Assembly (NCBI RefSeq): GCF_001427905.1
Contig: NZ_LMEF01000032.1
Location: 160,315 to 224,314, forward strand
DNA from: Flavobacterium sp. Root420
GTDB taxonomy: Bacteria > Bacteroidota > Bacteroidia > Flavobacteriales > Flavobacteriaceae
Length of the DNA: 64,000 bases
Direction: 5' to 3'
Of this stretch, positions 51,778-60,577 are shown piece by piece (position 1 is the first letter of the stretch; every line of letters starts with the position of its first letter). Both the position numbers and the translations under genes were made by a program. The notes beneath the pieces were generated by a model. That model worked only from the letters and a program-made list of their open reading frames with translations, did not search any database and was not told the DNA's origin.

Positions 51778-51785
51778 CAAATCTA
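51778..51785 (-). promoter_or_regulatory. TAnnTTTG promoter of the DUF6934 unit
   Basis: Minus strand TAGATTTG, 20 nt ahead of the ATG. Confidence 0.6.
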
Positions 51786-51882
51786 AAATAAATAGTGTAA
51801 TATCTTATTAAAGTTATTTGATTTTTATTATTTACTTTGAGGAAGTTGGGATTTGATTTTTCAGATTGAATAAAATTTGATC

Positions 51883-51966
51883 TTAACCGCAAAGAGCGCA
51901 AGGGATTACGCCACGAAAGCTAAGCTTTGCGAACTTTGCGTAATCCCTTGCGCTCTTTGCGGTTAA
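51883..51966. repeat. 29-bp-arm inverted repeat, CGCAAAG family
   Basis: Two perfect 29-nt arms (51883-51911 and 51938-51966) around a 26-nt loop. The right arm contains the stop codon of the glycosyltransferase gene (51963-51965). Confidence 0.85.
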
Positions 51967-53024
51967 ACTTTACGCAAATCCAACAACTCATGATATTTAT
52001 CCGAAATAATCTTCATATTACTATCATAATTCGCATTCTGCTCTACAAAATTTCGATTCTGTAAAATAGCATTATTTCGGGAGTCACTATTTTCAAAAGA
52101 CCAGATCAATTCTTCAGCCAACATTTCAATATTATCAATTTCAATCAATTGTCCGTTTTCGCGATGTTTGATCCAGCTTTGATTTCCCGGAATGTCAGAA
52201 ACAACCGGATAACAATTACAAGCCATAGCTTCAAACAAAGAAGCCGAAACCCCTTCGGTAATAGGCATACTGATATAAATATTCGATTGTTGTAATAATT
52301 TAGGAAGCTCTGTATTCGGAATTCTTCCTGTAAAAATCACTTTGTTTTCGATTTGCAATTCCTTGGCTAAATCTTTTAAAAATTGTAATCGGGTTCCGTC
52401 TCCAACAATAGTCAATGTAAAATCAATTCCTTTTTGGTACAGAATTGCAAAAGCTTTCAAAATGGAATCATGACGATATTCCGGCTGCAAAGAACGCGTT
52501 ACAATTGCTTCGATTTTATTTGAATTATTTACAGAAGGAGCAAAAAGCGTCAAGTCAATTCCTTTCGGTATCACCAAAACTTTGCTCATATCAACACCAA
52601 TTTCCTTCATAGAAATCGTCATAACCGGCCCCCAGGCGTGAATTAAATCGGCTTTTTTGAAGGCATGTTTTTGAATGACCTTTTTAAAAGGCAATAAAAT
52701 AGAACCTTCAGGCCATAAATCAGTTCGGCCTTGTTGTGCAATCGCAATTGGATGCATACCTGAAATCGCCGCAAGAAAACCATAACTGGTGGTTCTTTCA
52801 GCAATAATCATATCTGGTTTTTCTCGTCGGATTGTTTTTCGAATAGAAATAGGAGAGAAAGCATATTCTAAAATACGTTTGAATCGGTTGAGTTTTGAAG
52901 TGTTTGGTGTTTGAAGTTCCCAAGTGCAGATTTCAAAATCGCCAAATTCTTTCAAACCTTTCATCCATGTAATAGCATCAGCGCGATACGATTCTCCCAG
53001 AAAAAGTATTTTCTTTTTTTTCAT
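51963..53024 (-). CDS. GT4-type glycosyltransferase
   Basis: A 353-residue cytoplasmic/peripheral glycosyltransferase of the GT-B fold. C-terminal part: RSLQPEYRHDSILKAFAILYQKGIDFTLTIVGDGTRL, VIFTGRIPNTELPKLLQQSNIYISMPITEGVSASLFEAMACNCYPVVSDIPGN with the EGVSASLFEAMA donor-binding motif. N-terminal acceptor domain begins KKKKILFLGESYRADA. No other polysaccharide genes adjoin it. The stop codon lies inside an intergenic repeat arm. Promoter box at 53029-53036. Confidence 0.9.
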   Translation of the reverse strand: MKKKKILFLGESYRADAITWMKGLKEFGDFEICTWELQTPNTSKLNRFKRILEYAFSPISIRKTIRREKPDMIIAERTTSYGFLAAISGMHPIAIAQQGRTDLWPEGSILLPFKKVIQKHAFKKADLIHAWGPVMTISMKEIGVDMSKVLVIPKGIDLTLFAPSVNNSNKIEAIVTRSLQPEYRHDSILKAFAILYQKGIDFTLTIVGDGTRLQFLKDLAKELQIENKVIFTGRIPNTELPKLLQQSNIYISMPITEGVSASLFEAMACNCYPVVSDIPGNQSWIKHRENGQLIEIDNIEMLAEELIWSFENSDSRNNAILQNRNFVEQNANYDSNMKIISDKYHELLDLRKV

Positions 53025-53028
53025 TCAG

Positions 53029-53036
53029 CAAACTTA
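53029..53036 (-). promoter_or_regulatory. TAnnTTTG promoter of the GT4 gene
   Basis: Minus strand TAAGTTTG ends 4 nt before the ATG; the transcript may be leaderless. Confidence 0.45.
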
Positions 53037-53062
53037 ATAAGTATTTGTCAAGCTGTTTATAT

Positions 53063-53120
53063 TTTTCCGCCACGAATTCATGAATTAGTTTGAAATAATT
53101 CGTGAATTTGTGGCGGAAAA
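53063..53120. repeat. CCGCCACGAATTCA inverted repeat
   Basis: Near-perfect 18-nt arms (53063-53080 and 53103-53120), same family as 33928-34007 and 54652-54712. Confidence 0.82.
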
Positions 53121-53133
53121 TAGTTGGAAATAA

Positions 53134-53811
53134 TTAAAATTCATCTGTGTCTAAAGCGCGATTGATGAATTCGTTTAAAGGTTTTAGGGCGATTAATTTC
53201 TTGCTCATTTTGGCAACAAAATCTTTTTGAGTCACTTCGGCAATATCGTATTTTTGAGTGGCCGTAAAACTTTTCAGTTTTAAAAATTCAATTGCCGGAT
53301 GGTCTTTTTCATAACCACGGGGCATACTTTTAAGTGAATTGGTTTCGTTTACATCTAAACTTCCAAACTCTTTTTTGAAATTTTTATCAGCTAAAATGGC
53401 TTCTAAATCATCATGAAAAAAGGCAATTTCTTTTCGCACTTTCTTCAAGTCTGCAGCTTCTGGCGAATAAAACCCTCCCGCAATAAAACTGGCGCCTTTT
53501 TCGATATGAACATAATATCCGGCTCGATTCAAACCTTTAGTTCCACAGGACATCCAAACGCCTAAGTGTGCTTTATAAGGTGATTTATCTTTAGAAAATC
53601 GAATGTCGCGATTAATTCGGAACGTACAGTTTTTAACTTCTAATAATTCCAAAGAAGGATCGAGTGGTTTCATGACATCCAGAAAATCACTTACCAATTG
53701 ATGATAATCTTTTTTGAAAATCTCGTATCGTTTCTTGTTGTCCTGAAACCAGTCTCTATTGTTGTTCTTTTTTAAATCGTCTAAAAATTGCAATGATTCT
53801 TTCGTTAGCAT
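53134..53811 (-). CDS. DUF2461 family protein
   Basis: A 225-residue cytoplasmic protein (TIGR02453-type): MLTKESLQFLDDLKKNNNRDWFQDNKKRYE, TFRINRDIRFSKDKSPYKAHLGVWMSCG, GAGFYxH-like YYVHIEKGASFIAGGFYSPEA and MPRGYEKDHPAIEFLKLKSFTATQ. Function unknown. It starts 9 nt after the rhodanese-thioredoxin gene, in the same operon. Confidence 0.92.
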   Translation of the reverse strand: MLTKESLQFLDDLKKNNNRDWFQDNKKRYEIFKKDYHQLVSDFLDVMKPLDPSLELLEVKNCTFRINRDIRFSKDKSPYKAHLGVWMSCGTKGLNRAGYYVHIEKGASFIAGGFYSPEAADLKKVRKEIAFFHDDLEAILADKNFKKEFGSLDVNETNSLKSMPRGYEKDHPAIEFLKLKSFTATQKYDIAEVTQKDFVAKMSKKLIALKPLNEFINRALDTDEF

Positions 53812-53820
53812 ATCCTGTAT

Positions 53821-54519
53821 TTATTGGAGTTGTTCTTTTAAGTCTTTTTCACTGATAAAACCTGTCTTTTTCCATAGTCCTTTTGTTGTATGGTATAAAG
53901 CTAAAGTAGGAAGTTGGTCAATTTTCAATTGAGTTGCCAATGTTTTGTTTTTATCAACATCAATTCTAATAATAGTTACTTTATCTGCCATGTCTTTTTG
54001 CATTTTCAAAATGAAAGGCTCCATTTGTTTGCAAGGTCCGCACCATTCTGCATAAAAATCAACCAAAACTTTTTTGTCTGTATGTACTAATTTATTAAAC
54101 TCCTCCATTGTCATTCCAACTTCGGCATTCGGGGTTTTCGAATAGCCTTCTTTGTCCCAATTCATAATTCCTCCATCTAATTCGTAAATGGTTGTAAATC
54201 CTAATTCCTGAAGTTTTGCAGCGGCTTTTTTGCTTCTTCCTCCGCTTAAGCAATACACAAAAACAGGTTTTGATTTGTCGTATAATTCAGCTTTCGCAGC
54301 AAAATCATCACTATTCCAATTCACATTTACAGCATTATCAATATGTTCTGATCCGAATTCTTCCGGAGTTCTAACGTCTAAAATTTGAGGTTTATCAGTT
54401 GTTTTGATTTTTTCTGCAAATTCTTGTGGAGCAATCGATTCGAATGATTTTGCTTTTTTATCGTTGCAGGCTAAAAGCAGAATTGAAACTATTAGCAATA
54501 AAATTTTAGGGAATTTCAT
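53821..54519 (-). CDS. Rhodanese-thioredoxin fusion lipoprotein
   Basis: A 232-residue lipoprotein (lipobox LLLAC, Cys18). A rhodanese domain (about 30-128) has LDVRTPEEFGSEHI and the active-site Cys in VFVYCLSGGRSKKA. A thioredoxin domain (about 140-230) has VDFYAEWCGPCKQM with the CGPC redox pair. It would join sulfur transfer and thiol exchange at the cell envelope. It precedes the DUF2461 gene by 9 nt. Confidence 0.9.
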   Translation of the reverse strand: MKFPKILLLIVSILLLACNDKKAKSFESIAPQEFAEKIKTTDKPQILDVRTPEEFGSEHIDNAVNVNWNSDDFAAKAELYDKSKPVFVYCLSGGRSKKAAAKLQELGFTTIYELDGGIMNWDKEGYSKTPNAEVGMTMEEFNKLVHTDKKVLVDFYAEWCGPCKQMEPFILKMQKDMADKVTIIRIDVDKNKTLATQLKIDQLPTLALYHTTKGLWKKTGFISEKDLKEQLQ

Positions 54520-54607
54520 GATATTGAAGTTTTAAATAGTTACGCTAAAGTAAGGATTTTTCATTTTTGAATTCATAACAGAATGATAAAATCAATTTAG
54601 TAATCAG

Positions 54608-54782
54608 GTTTGTTTCAAGTTTCAGGTTTCAAGTCTGAAGTTAAAAAAAATAGCCACGAATTCACGAATATTATCTGCTTATAGATTAGAAAAAATTCGT
54701 GAATTTGTGGCTAATTATTTATGAAGTTACGCAAAAGGTCTTATGTAAAAAAACCTGAAACTTGAAACCTGAAACTTGAAAC
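54608..54782. repeat. Nested inverted repeats
   Basis: Outer arms: GTTTCAAGTTTCAGG-like words at 54608-54640, answered by CCTGAAACTTGAAAC-like words at 54750-54782. Inside, AGCCACGAATTCACGAAT (54651-54668) pairs with ATTCGTGAATTTGTGGCT (54695-54712). Two repeat families are placed one within the other. Confidence 0.8.
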
Positions 54783-54791
54783 AAAAAAAAC

Positions 54792-55871
54792 TTATAAATT
54801 AAATATCTTATAGCTCTGATGCGTTGATTTTACAATTGCTTCAGTACGATCCGGATGCGTATCTGAAATAAAAAGCTGACCAAAAGTTTCGCTGTTTACC
54901 ATTTCGATAATTTTAGAAACACGGGTCTCATCTAGCTTATCGAAAATATCATCAAAAAGTAAAAGTGGTTTTACACCGCTTTGTTTCTTCAAAAATTCAA
55001 ATTGAGCCAGTTTTAAAGCAATCAAAAAAGATTTTTGCTGCCCCTGAGAGCCGAATTTTTTTATAGGATGAGAATCAATTTCAAAAGACAAATCGTCTTT
55101 GTGGATTCCGACACTTGTATAATGTAGCGCTCTGTCTTTATTAATGTTTTCCTGTAAAAGAGTCAATAAGTCTTTTTCATACAGATGACTTTCATAAACC
55201 AATTGCACGGTTTCTTCAGAACCGGTGATTGCTTGGTGATGTACATTAAATATAGGTATAAATTGTTCCAGGAAATCTTTTCGTTTTTCAAAAATGGATT
55301 TTCCAAAACCATTTAACTGCTCATTATATATAGATAGGGTGTCGTTGTCAAAAGTATGATTCAGGGCAAAATACTTAAGAAGGGCATTTCGCTGCACAAT
55401 TATTTTTTGATATTGAATAAGCTGATGTAAGTAAGTCGAATCTAATTGCGAAATCACGCTATCCATAAATTTGCGACGTGTCTCGCTTCCTTCCACAATC
55501 AAATCACGATCGGCCGGAGAAATAATTACAAGCGGAATAAACCCAATATGATCAGAGAATTTATCGTAGGCTTTGCCATTTCTTTTTAAAACCTTTTTTT
55601 GTCCTTTTTTTAAACTGCAGACAATTTGCTCTGTTCTGTCATTTTTTTCTAGTTCGGCATCAATCACAAAAAACTCCTCTCCGTGCTTGATATTTTGAAC
55701 CGCTAACGGATTAAAATAGCTTTTTCCGTATGCCAAATGATAGATGGCATCAAGCACATTAGTCTTGCCAATCCCGTTTTTACCAACAAAACAATTGATC
55801 TTGCGGTCGAAATCGAAACTGACTTCGGCGAAATTTTTATAATTGAATAAAGAAATTTTGTTTAAATGCAT
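54792..55871 (-). CDS. recF: DNA replication/repair protein RecF
   Basis: An ABC-type ATPase helping RecA load at gaps. The 359-residue protein has Walker A FVGKNGIGKTN (near 30-38), signature-like FGSQGQQKSFLIALKLAQ and Walker B PLLLFDDIFDKLD (near 315). N-terminus MHLNKISLFNYKNFAEVSFDF is family-typical. It stands alone, not next to dnaA/dnaN. Confidence 0.95.
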   Translation of the reverse strand: MHLNKISLFNYKNFAEVSFDFDRKINCFVGKNGIGKTNVLDAIYHLAYGKSYFNPLAVQNIKHGEEFFVIDAELEKNDRTEQIVCSLKKGQKKVLKRNGKAYDKFSDHIGFIPLVIISPADRDLIVEGSETRRKFMDSVISQLDSTYLHQLIQYQKIIVQRNALLKYFALNHTFDNDTLSIYNEQLNGFGKSIFEKRKDFLEQFIPIFNVHHQAITGSEETVQLVYESHLYEKDLLTLLQENINKDRALHYTSVGIHKDDLSFEIDSHPIKKFGSQGQQKSFLIALKLAQFEFLKKQSGVKPLLLFDDIFDKLDETRVSKIIEMVNSETFGQLFISDTHPDRTEAIVKSTHQSYKIFNL

Positions 55872-55930
55872 TTTTTAAGGAACTGTAAAGGTAAAATTTG
55901 AAGTTTTTTATAGCTAGGATTTTGTTTTTT

Positions 55931-56018
55931 GCCACAGATTAAAAGATTTGAAAGTTTTTTTTCTGTCACTTACAGCCAAAACCTTTTCCAATCCGTGAGA
56001 ATCTGTGAAATCTGTGGC
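55931..56018. repeat. GCCACAGATT inverted repeat
   Basis: GCCACAGATT (55931-55940) and AATCTGTGGC (56009-56018) form a 10-bp stem; a relative of the GCCACGAATT family. Confidence 0.65.
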
Positions 56019-56231
56019 TAAAATTGTAGTATTAGCCTAGAAAATCTGCGCTTTAGAACATCAAAAATTTGAGGGTGCAAATTATCGAAAATTATTGATA
56101 TAAAAGGCTTTTGGCGCTTTTCAGGATGAATTATTTTAGTGCTGAGAAGAAACGACTTAGTGTTTGTGAAAATATTTTTTTTAAAATAGTGATAAAATTG
56201 ATTTTTTTTGCCTCAGTTTCAATAAAAATTT

Positions 56232-56239
56232 TATTTTTG
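56232..56239 (+). promoter_or_regulatory. TAnnTTTG promoter of the TPR gene
   Basis: TATTTTTG, 22 nt ahead of the ATG. Confidence 0.6.
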
Positions 56240-56261
56240 CCGTTCACTAAATTAATTTTAA

Positions 56262-57041
56262 ATGGCTACTTACAATAAAAGAGGATATAAAGCACCAAAA
56301 GAAAAGGAAGTTAAAGAAGTAAATGAAGAAACACAGGTAATCATTGACGAAAAAGACAGTACAACAGCTGGTGTTTTTTCTAAATTAGATGAAACTGCTT
56401 CAAGAACTGAGGATTGGGTTGCTAAAAATCAAAAAATCATTATTGGTTTAGTTGCTGGTATTGCAGTTGCTACTATTGGATATTTGGCTTACCAAAAATT
56501 TATCGAAGCTCCTAAGCAAGATGAGGCTGCAAACGAAATGTTTGTTGCTCAACAAAACTTTCAAAAAGCGACTGACGGTGTTGCAAGTGATTCATTATAT
56601 AAATTAGCATTGAATGGTTCTGAAGGTAAATTCGGATTCGTAAAAATCGCTGATGAATATTCTGGAACTGATGCTGGAAACTTAGCAAATTACTATGCTG
56701 GTATGGCCTATTTGAATACAGGTAAATTTGATGACGCTATTAAATACTTAGGTAACTTTAAATCTGAAGACATGATTTTAAGTGCTTTGGCAAAAGGCGC
56801 AATCGGAGATGCTTATTCTCAAAAAAATCAACAAAAAGAAGCTTTAGAGTATTATGTAAAAGCAGCTGAGTCAAATAAAAATGATTTCACAACGCCTCGT
56901 TTCTTATTAAAAGCTGGTAAAACAGCTTTGGCTTTAGGTCAAAAAGAAGACGCTTTGAAATATTTAACTGATATTAAAGAAAACTTCGATGCAACTCCAG
57001 AAGCAGCTTCTGTTGATGTATTGATTGGATTAGCGCAATAA
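56262..57041 (+). CDS. TPR-containing membrane-anchored protein
   Basis: A 259-residue protein: a basic/acidic N-terminus (MATYNKRGYKAPKEKEVKEVNEE), one TM helix (about 60-80, IIIGLVAGIAVATIGYLAYQKF), then TPR-like helices (ANYYAGMAYLNTGKFDDAIKYL, GDAYSQKNQQKEALEYYVKAAES). It resembles YfgM-type envelope proteins with a periplasmic TPR domain that bind partner proteins. Role unknown. Next gene is ribH, 85 nt on. Confidence 0.85.
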   Translation: MATYNKRGYKAPKEKEVKEVNEETQVIIDEKDSTTAGVFSKLDETASRTEDWVAKNQKIIIGLVAGIAVATIGYLAYQKFIEAPKQDEAANEMFVAQQNFQKATDGVASDSLYKLALNGSEGKFGFVKIADEYSGTDAGNLANYYAGMAYLNTGKFDDAIKYLGNFKSEDMILSALAKGAIGDAYSQKNQQKEALEYYVKAAESNKNDFTTPRFLLKAGKTALALGQKEDALKYLTDIKENFDATPEAASVDVLIGLAQ

Positions 57042-57055
57042 TATTATTTATTGAG

Positions 57056-57119
57056 TTCAGATTTTAGATTTTAGATTTGTATTTTTACAATCTGAAATTG
57101 AAAAATCTAAATCTTAAAT
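57056..57119. repeat. TTTTAGATT/AATCTAAAT repeats
   Basis: Direct words TTCAGATTTTAGATTTTAG then inverse TCTAAATC words form an imperfect hairpin before ribH; same family as 30288-30316. Confidence 0.6.
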
Positions 57120-57126
57120 ATAAAAG

Positions 57127-57699
57127 ATGGCTACCGAAAATAAAAATTTATCAGAATACGATAAAAACACAATCCCAAATGCGAAAGACTTTCGATTTGG
57201 GATTGTTGTTTCTGAATGGAACGAAACCATAACAGAAGGATTATATAATGGCGCTTTTGATGCCTTAGTGGATTGTGATGTACCGTTACAGCAAATTATT
57301 CGTTGGAATGTTCCGGGAAGTTTTGAGCTGATTTATGGCGCAAAGAAAATGTTGCAAACACAAAATGTTGACGCCGTAATTGTAATTGGTTGTGTAATTC
57401 AGGGAGAAACAAAACATTTTGATTTTGTATGCGAAGGTGTTACACAAGGAATTAAAGATTTGAATGTTCAAACGGATATTCCGGTTATTTTTTGTGTTTT
57501 GACAGATAATAATATGCAACAATCAATAGATAGGAGTGGAGGAGTTCACGGAAACAAAGGAACCGAAGCGGCAATTGCAGCAATTAAGATGGCGTATATT
57601 CGTCAGCAGGCTTCAATGTCACATCCTTTTAATCAGCCTTTATTGACTTCTGGTGCGCTTCAAATTGAAGAAACACCAATAAAAATCGAGAACGAATAA
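57127..57699 (+). CDS. ribH: 6,7-dimethyl-8-ribityllumazine synthase
   Basis: Penultimate enzyme of riboflavin synthesis, forming icosahedral 60-mers in many bacteria. The 190 residues are longer than the usual 150-160, because of N- and C-terminal extensions. Family signature: FGIVVSEWNETITEGLYNGA, VPGSFELIYGAKKM and catalytic His in VIQGETKHFDFVCEG; PVIFCVLTDNNMQQSIDRSGG is the phosphate-binding segment. Not in a rib operon here. Confidence 0.95.
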   Translation: MATENKNLSEYDKNTIPNAKDFRFGIVVSEWNETITEGLYNGAFDALVDCDVPLQQIIRWNVPGSFELIYGAKKMLQTQNVDAVIVIGCVIQGETKHFDFVCEGVTQGIKDLNVQTDIPVIFCVLTDNNMQQSIDRSGGVHGNKGTEAAIAAIKMAYIRQQASMSHPFNQPLLTSGALQIEETPIKIENE

Positions 57700-57723
57700 A
57701 ACACAATTGTTTTAAAAATACTA

Positions 57724-57757
57724 AAACCTATACTGTGTAAAATAGTATAGGTTTTTT
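57724..57757 (+). terminator. ribH terminator
   Basis: AAAACCTATACT and AGTATAGGTTTT stem with an 8-nt loop followed by T run. Confidence 0.85.
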
Positions 57758-57803
57758 GTTTTTTTTATGATACCACTTATTCAAAAAGCCAACGGAAATT
57801 CAT

Positions 57804-57811
57804 TAAATTTG
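57804..57811 (+). promoter_or_regulatory. TAnnTTTG promoter of the mutL operon
   Basis: TAAATTTG, 62 nt ahead of the mutL ATG. Confidence 0.55.
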
Positions 57812-57873
57812 TAAACCTTGGTTTAGATTTTAAATCAAATCTTAAATCGTTAATCTACAATCTAAAATTTTAA

Positions 57874-59787
57874 ATGTCGAGTATAATTCAATTACTTCCT
57901 GATCACGTTGCTAATCAAATTGCCGCTGGAGAAGTGGTTCAAAGACCAGCTTCAGTTGTAAAAGAGCTTTTAGAAAATGCTGTTGATGCTGATGCAACCG
58001 ACATTAAATTGATTATTAAAGATGCTGGAAAATCATTAGTTCAGGTTATTGATAACGGTAAAGGAATGAGTGTGACCGACGCGCGTTTGTGTTTTGAGCG
58101 TCATGCAACGTCTAAAATCCGTCAGGCCGAAGATTTATTTTCATTGTGTACAAAAGGTTTCCGTGGAGAAGCTTTGGCATCTATTGCGGCGATCGCGCAC
58201 ATGGAAATGAAAACCAAGCAAGATCAGGAAGAGCTTGGAACGCATATCGTAATCGAAGGAAGTAAATTCGTTTCTCAGGAAGCGGCAGTTTTGCCTAAAG
58301 GAACTTCATTTGCAGTTAAAAATCTGTTTTTTAATATTCCGGCCCGTCGTAATTTCCTAAAATCGGATACAGTTGAATTTCGCCATGTTATGGATGAGTT
58401 TCAGCGTGTAGCTTTGGCACATCCAAATATTCATTTTACTTTTTATCATAATGGCAGCGAAATGTACAATTTGCCCGCTGCGGGATATCGTCAGCGTGTT
58501 GTTGGAATTTTTTCTGGGAAAACCAATGAAAAATTAGTTCCGGTAAACGAGGATACTGAGATCATAAACGTTCAGGGATTTGTTTGCAAACCTGAATTTG
58601 CCAAGAAAAACAGAGGAGAACAATTCTTTTTTGTAAACGACCGTTTTATCAAAAGTGGTTATCTGCATCACGCGGTAATGGCGGCTTACGACGGACTTCT
58701 GAAAGACGGTTCACAGCCGAGTTATTTCTTATATCTGCAAGTTCCGCCAAATACTATTGATATCAATATTCATCCGACAAAAACAGAAATTAAGTTTGAT
58801 GATGAACAAGCTTTATATGCTATTTTAAGAGCTTCAATAAAACACAGTTTAGGACAATTTAATGTGGCTCCGGTTCTTGATTTTGATCGGGATGCCAATT
58901 TAGATACGCCTTATCATTATAAAGATTTAGAGGCCGAAACACCAACGATTCAGGTTGATGGTACTTTTAATCCGTTTACGGATGATAAAACCAATCAGCA
59001 TTATTCAAAAGCGAGTTCTTCAGGATCGGGATCTTCTTCTGGTTCCAGTTTTAGTTCCGGATCAAATTCGTACTCAGGATATTCTAAAAGAGTAGAACCA
59101 ACTGCAAGTTGGGAAAGTTTGTATGTTGGTTTAGATACCGAAAGTATCGAAAGCTCGCCTTTTACTTTTGAAAATGAAGAAGTAACTTCGTCCTTGTTTA
59201 ATGATGATGAGGTCGAAACAGCACCTCAGAAAACCTATCAAATTCATAAAAAATATATTGTTTCGCCTATAAAATCAGGAATGGTTATCGTTGATCAGCA
59301 ACGGGCACACCAGCGTATTTTGTACGAACAATTTTTGCTGAACATGACGGTAAATCAGGCTTCGAGCCAGCAATTATTATTTCCGTTGAATTTATTTTAT
59401 TCTTCAGATGAAATGACATTGATCGAAGAATTAAAGCCTTCCCTAGAAACAACAGGTTTTGTTTTTGAAGAGGCACAGACCGATCACATTGTAATATCAG
59501 GAATTCCTGTAAATATTACAGAAAGTGAAGTTTCACTGGTAATCGAACAATTATTAACGGATTTGCAGGACGGAATTCCAGCCAGTAGTTACAGTCAGAA
59601 TGATACCATTGCCAAATCGATGGCTAAAAGTTTAGCGGTTAAAACAGGATCTTATTTAACCGAAAAAGAACAAGATAATTTGGTAAACGGATTGTTTGCC
59701 TGTAAAGATCCCAATATTTCACCTTTTCAAAAACCTACTTTCATCACGATGCGTGTTGAAGATATAGATAAAAAGTTTGCCATATGA
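57874..59787 (+). CDS. mutL: DNA mismatch repair protein MutL
   Basis: The 637-residue protein has a well-conserved GHKL ATPase domain (LPDHVANQIAAGEVVQRPASVVKELLENAVDA, DNGKGM, TKGFRGEALASIAA) and transducer domain. A Ser/Gly-rich linker (about 377-405) joins it to the C-terminal dimerisation domain. There the metal-binding motif of nicking MutL proteins, DQHA(x2)E, reads DQQRAHQ (from Asp474), and the CPHGRP motif reads CKDPNISPFQKP (from Cys610). The endonuclease site therefore looks degenerate. The gene overlaps the rhomboid gene by 4 nt (ATGA), so the two are probably co-translated. Confidence 0.95.
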   Translation: MSSIIQLLPDHVANQIAAGEVVQRPASVVKELLENAVDADATDIKLIIKDAGKSLVQVIDNGKGMSVTDARLCFERHATSKIRQAEDLFSLCTKGFRGEALASIAAIAHMEMKTKQDQEELGTHIVIEGSKFVSQEAAVLPKGTSFAVKNLFFNIPARRNFLKSDTVEFRHVMDEFQRVALAHPNIHFTFYHNGSEMYNLPAAGYRQRVVGIFSGKTNEKLVPVNEDTEIINVQGFVCKPEFAKKNRGEQFFFVNDRFIKSGYLHHAVMAAYDGLLKDGSQPSYFLYLQVPPNTIDINIHPTKTEIKFDDEQALYAILRASIKHSLGQFNVAPVLDFDRDANLDTPYHYKDLEAETPTIQVDGTFNPFTDDKTNQHYSKASSSGSGSSSGSSFSSGSNSYSGYSKRVEPTASWESLYVGLDTESIESSPFTFENEEVTSSLFNDDEVETAPQKTYQIHKKYIVSPIKSGMVIVDQQRAHQRILYEQFLLNMTVNQASSQQLLFPLNLFYSSDEMTLIEELKPSLETTGFVFEEAQTDHIVISGIPVNITESEVSLVIEQLLTDLQDGIPASSYSQNDTIAKSMAKSLAVKTGSYLTEKEQDNLVNGLFACKDPNISPFQKPTFITMRVEDIDKKFAI

Positions 59788-60533
59788 TGAAGATTACACC
59801 TGTCGTAAAACAATTATTGATAATTAATATCATTTTTTTTATTGGTTCTCAGTTAGTACCAGTTTCTGAACAATATTTTGCTTTATTTTTCCCTGAAAAT
59901 CCAGCATTCAAATTTTGGCAGCCATTAACACATATGTTTATGCATGGCGGTTTTGCTCATATTGCATTTAATATGTTTGCTTTATATTCATTTGGATCAA
60001 CTTTGGAACATTTTTGGGGAGGAAAGAAATTTTTGTTTTTCTATATCTCGTGTGGTTTAGGTGCTGCTTTGGTAAATTTTGCTGTGAATTATTATTTTTA
60101 TCAAGATGCTTTGAATATTTTATTGGCAAATGGTTTTCATAAAGTTGATATTCTCAGCTTACTAAATGATGGTAAAATCGACACTAGGTGGCAAGAAATA
60201 TTAACTGTGTCGGAATACAAACATTTTGTTGAAGCTTACACAGGAGCAGTTTTAGGAGCTTCAGGTGCAGTGTATGGATTGCTCGTGGCTTTTGCTTTTA
60301 TGTTTCCAAATGCAGAGCTTGGGATCATGTTTATTCCAATTCCAATAAAAGCAAAGTATTTTGTTCCAATTTATATGCTGTTATTTGATGGTTTCTTTGG
60401 AATCTTCGGAAGTTCACTTATGGGTTTTGAATCTGGAATTGCTCATTATGCACATATAGGAGGTGCTTTTTTTGGATTTATGATTATGTGGTATTGGAAA
60501 AAAAATCAGTTTAATAGTAATCGTTGGAATTAA
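59784..60533 (+). CDS. Rhomboid intramembrane serine protease
   Basis: A 249-residue membrane protease with six to seven hydrophobic segments. The catalytic Ser is in LGASGAVYG (GxSG) and the His in AHYAHIGGAFFGF; the N-terminal HMFMHGGFAHIAFNMFALYSFG block is also typical. It overlaps mutL by 4 nt and is followed 44 nt later by a second rhomboid gene. Substrate unknown. Confidence 0.93.
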   Translation: MMKITPVVKQLLIINIIFFIGSQLVPVSEQYFALFFPENPAFKFWQPLTHMFMHGGFAHIAFNMFALYSFGSTLEHFWGGKKFLFFYISCGLGAALVNFAVNYYFYQDALNILLANGFHKVDILSLLNDGKIDTRWQEILTVSEYKHFVEAYTGAVLGASGAVYGLLVAFAFMFPNAELGIMFIPIPIKAKYFVPIYMLLFDGFFGIFGSSLMGFESGIAHYAHIGGAFFGFMIMWYWKKNQFNSNRWN

Positions 60534-60577
60534 TTTTTAACTTTAAGTTCTAATTATAAAAACTAAAGAAAGCTTTT

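Larger units (their letters stand above)
55872..56261. other. Gene-free stretch upstream of the TPR gene
   Basis: A 390-nt gap with one hairpin repeat (GCCACAGATT 55931-55940 / AATCTGTGGC 56009-56018) and the TPR gene promoter. No ORF is visible. Confidence 0.5.
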
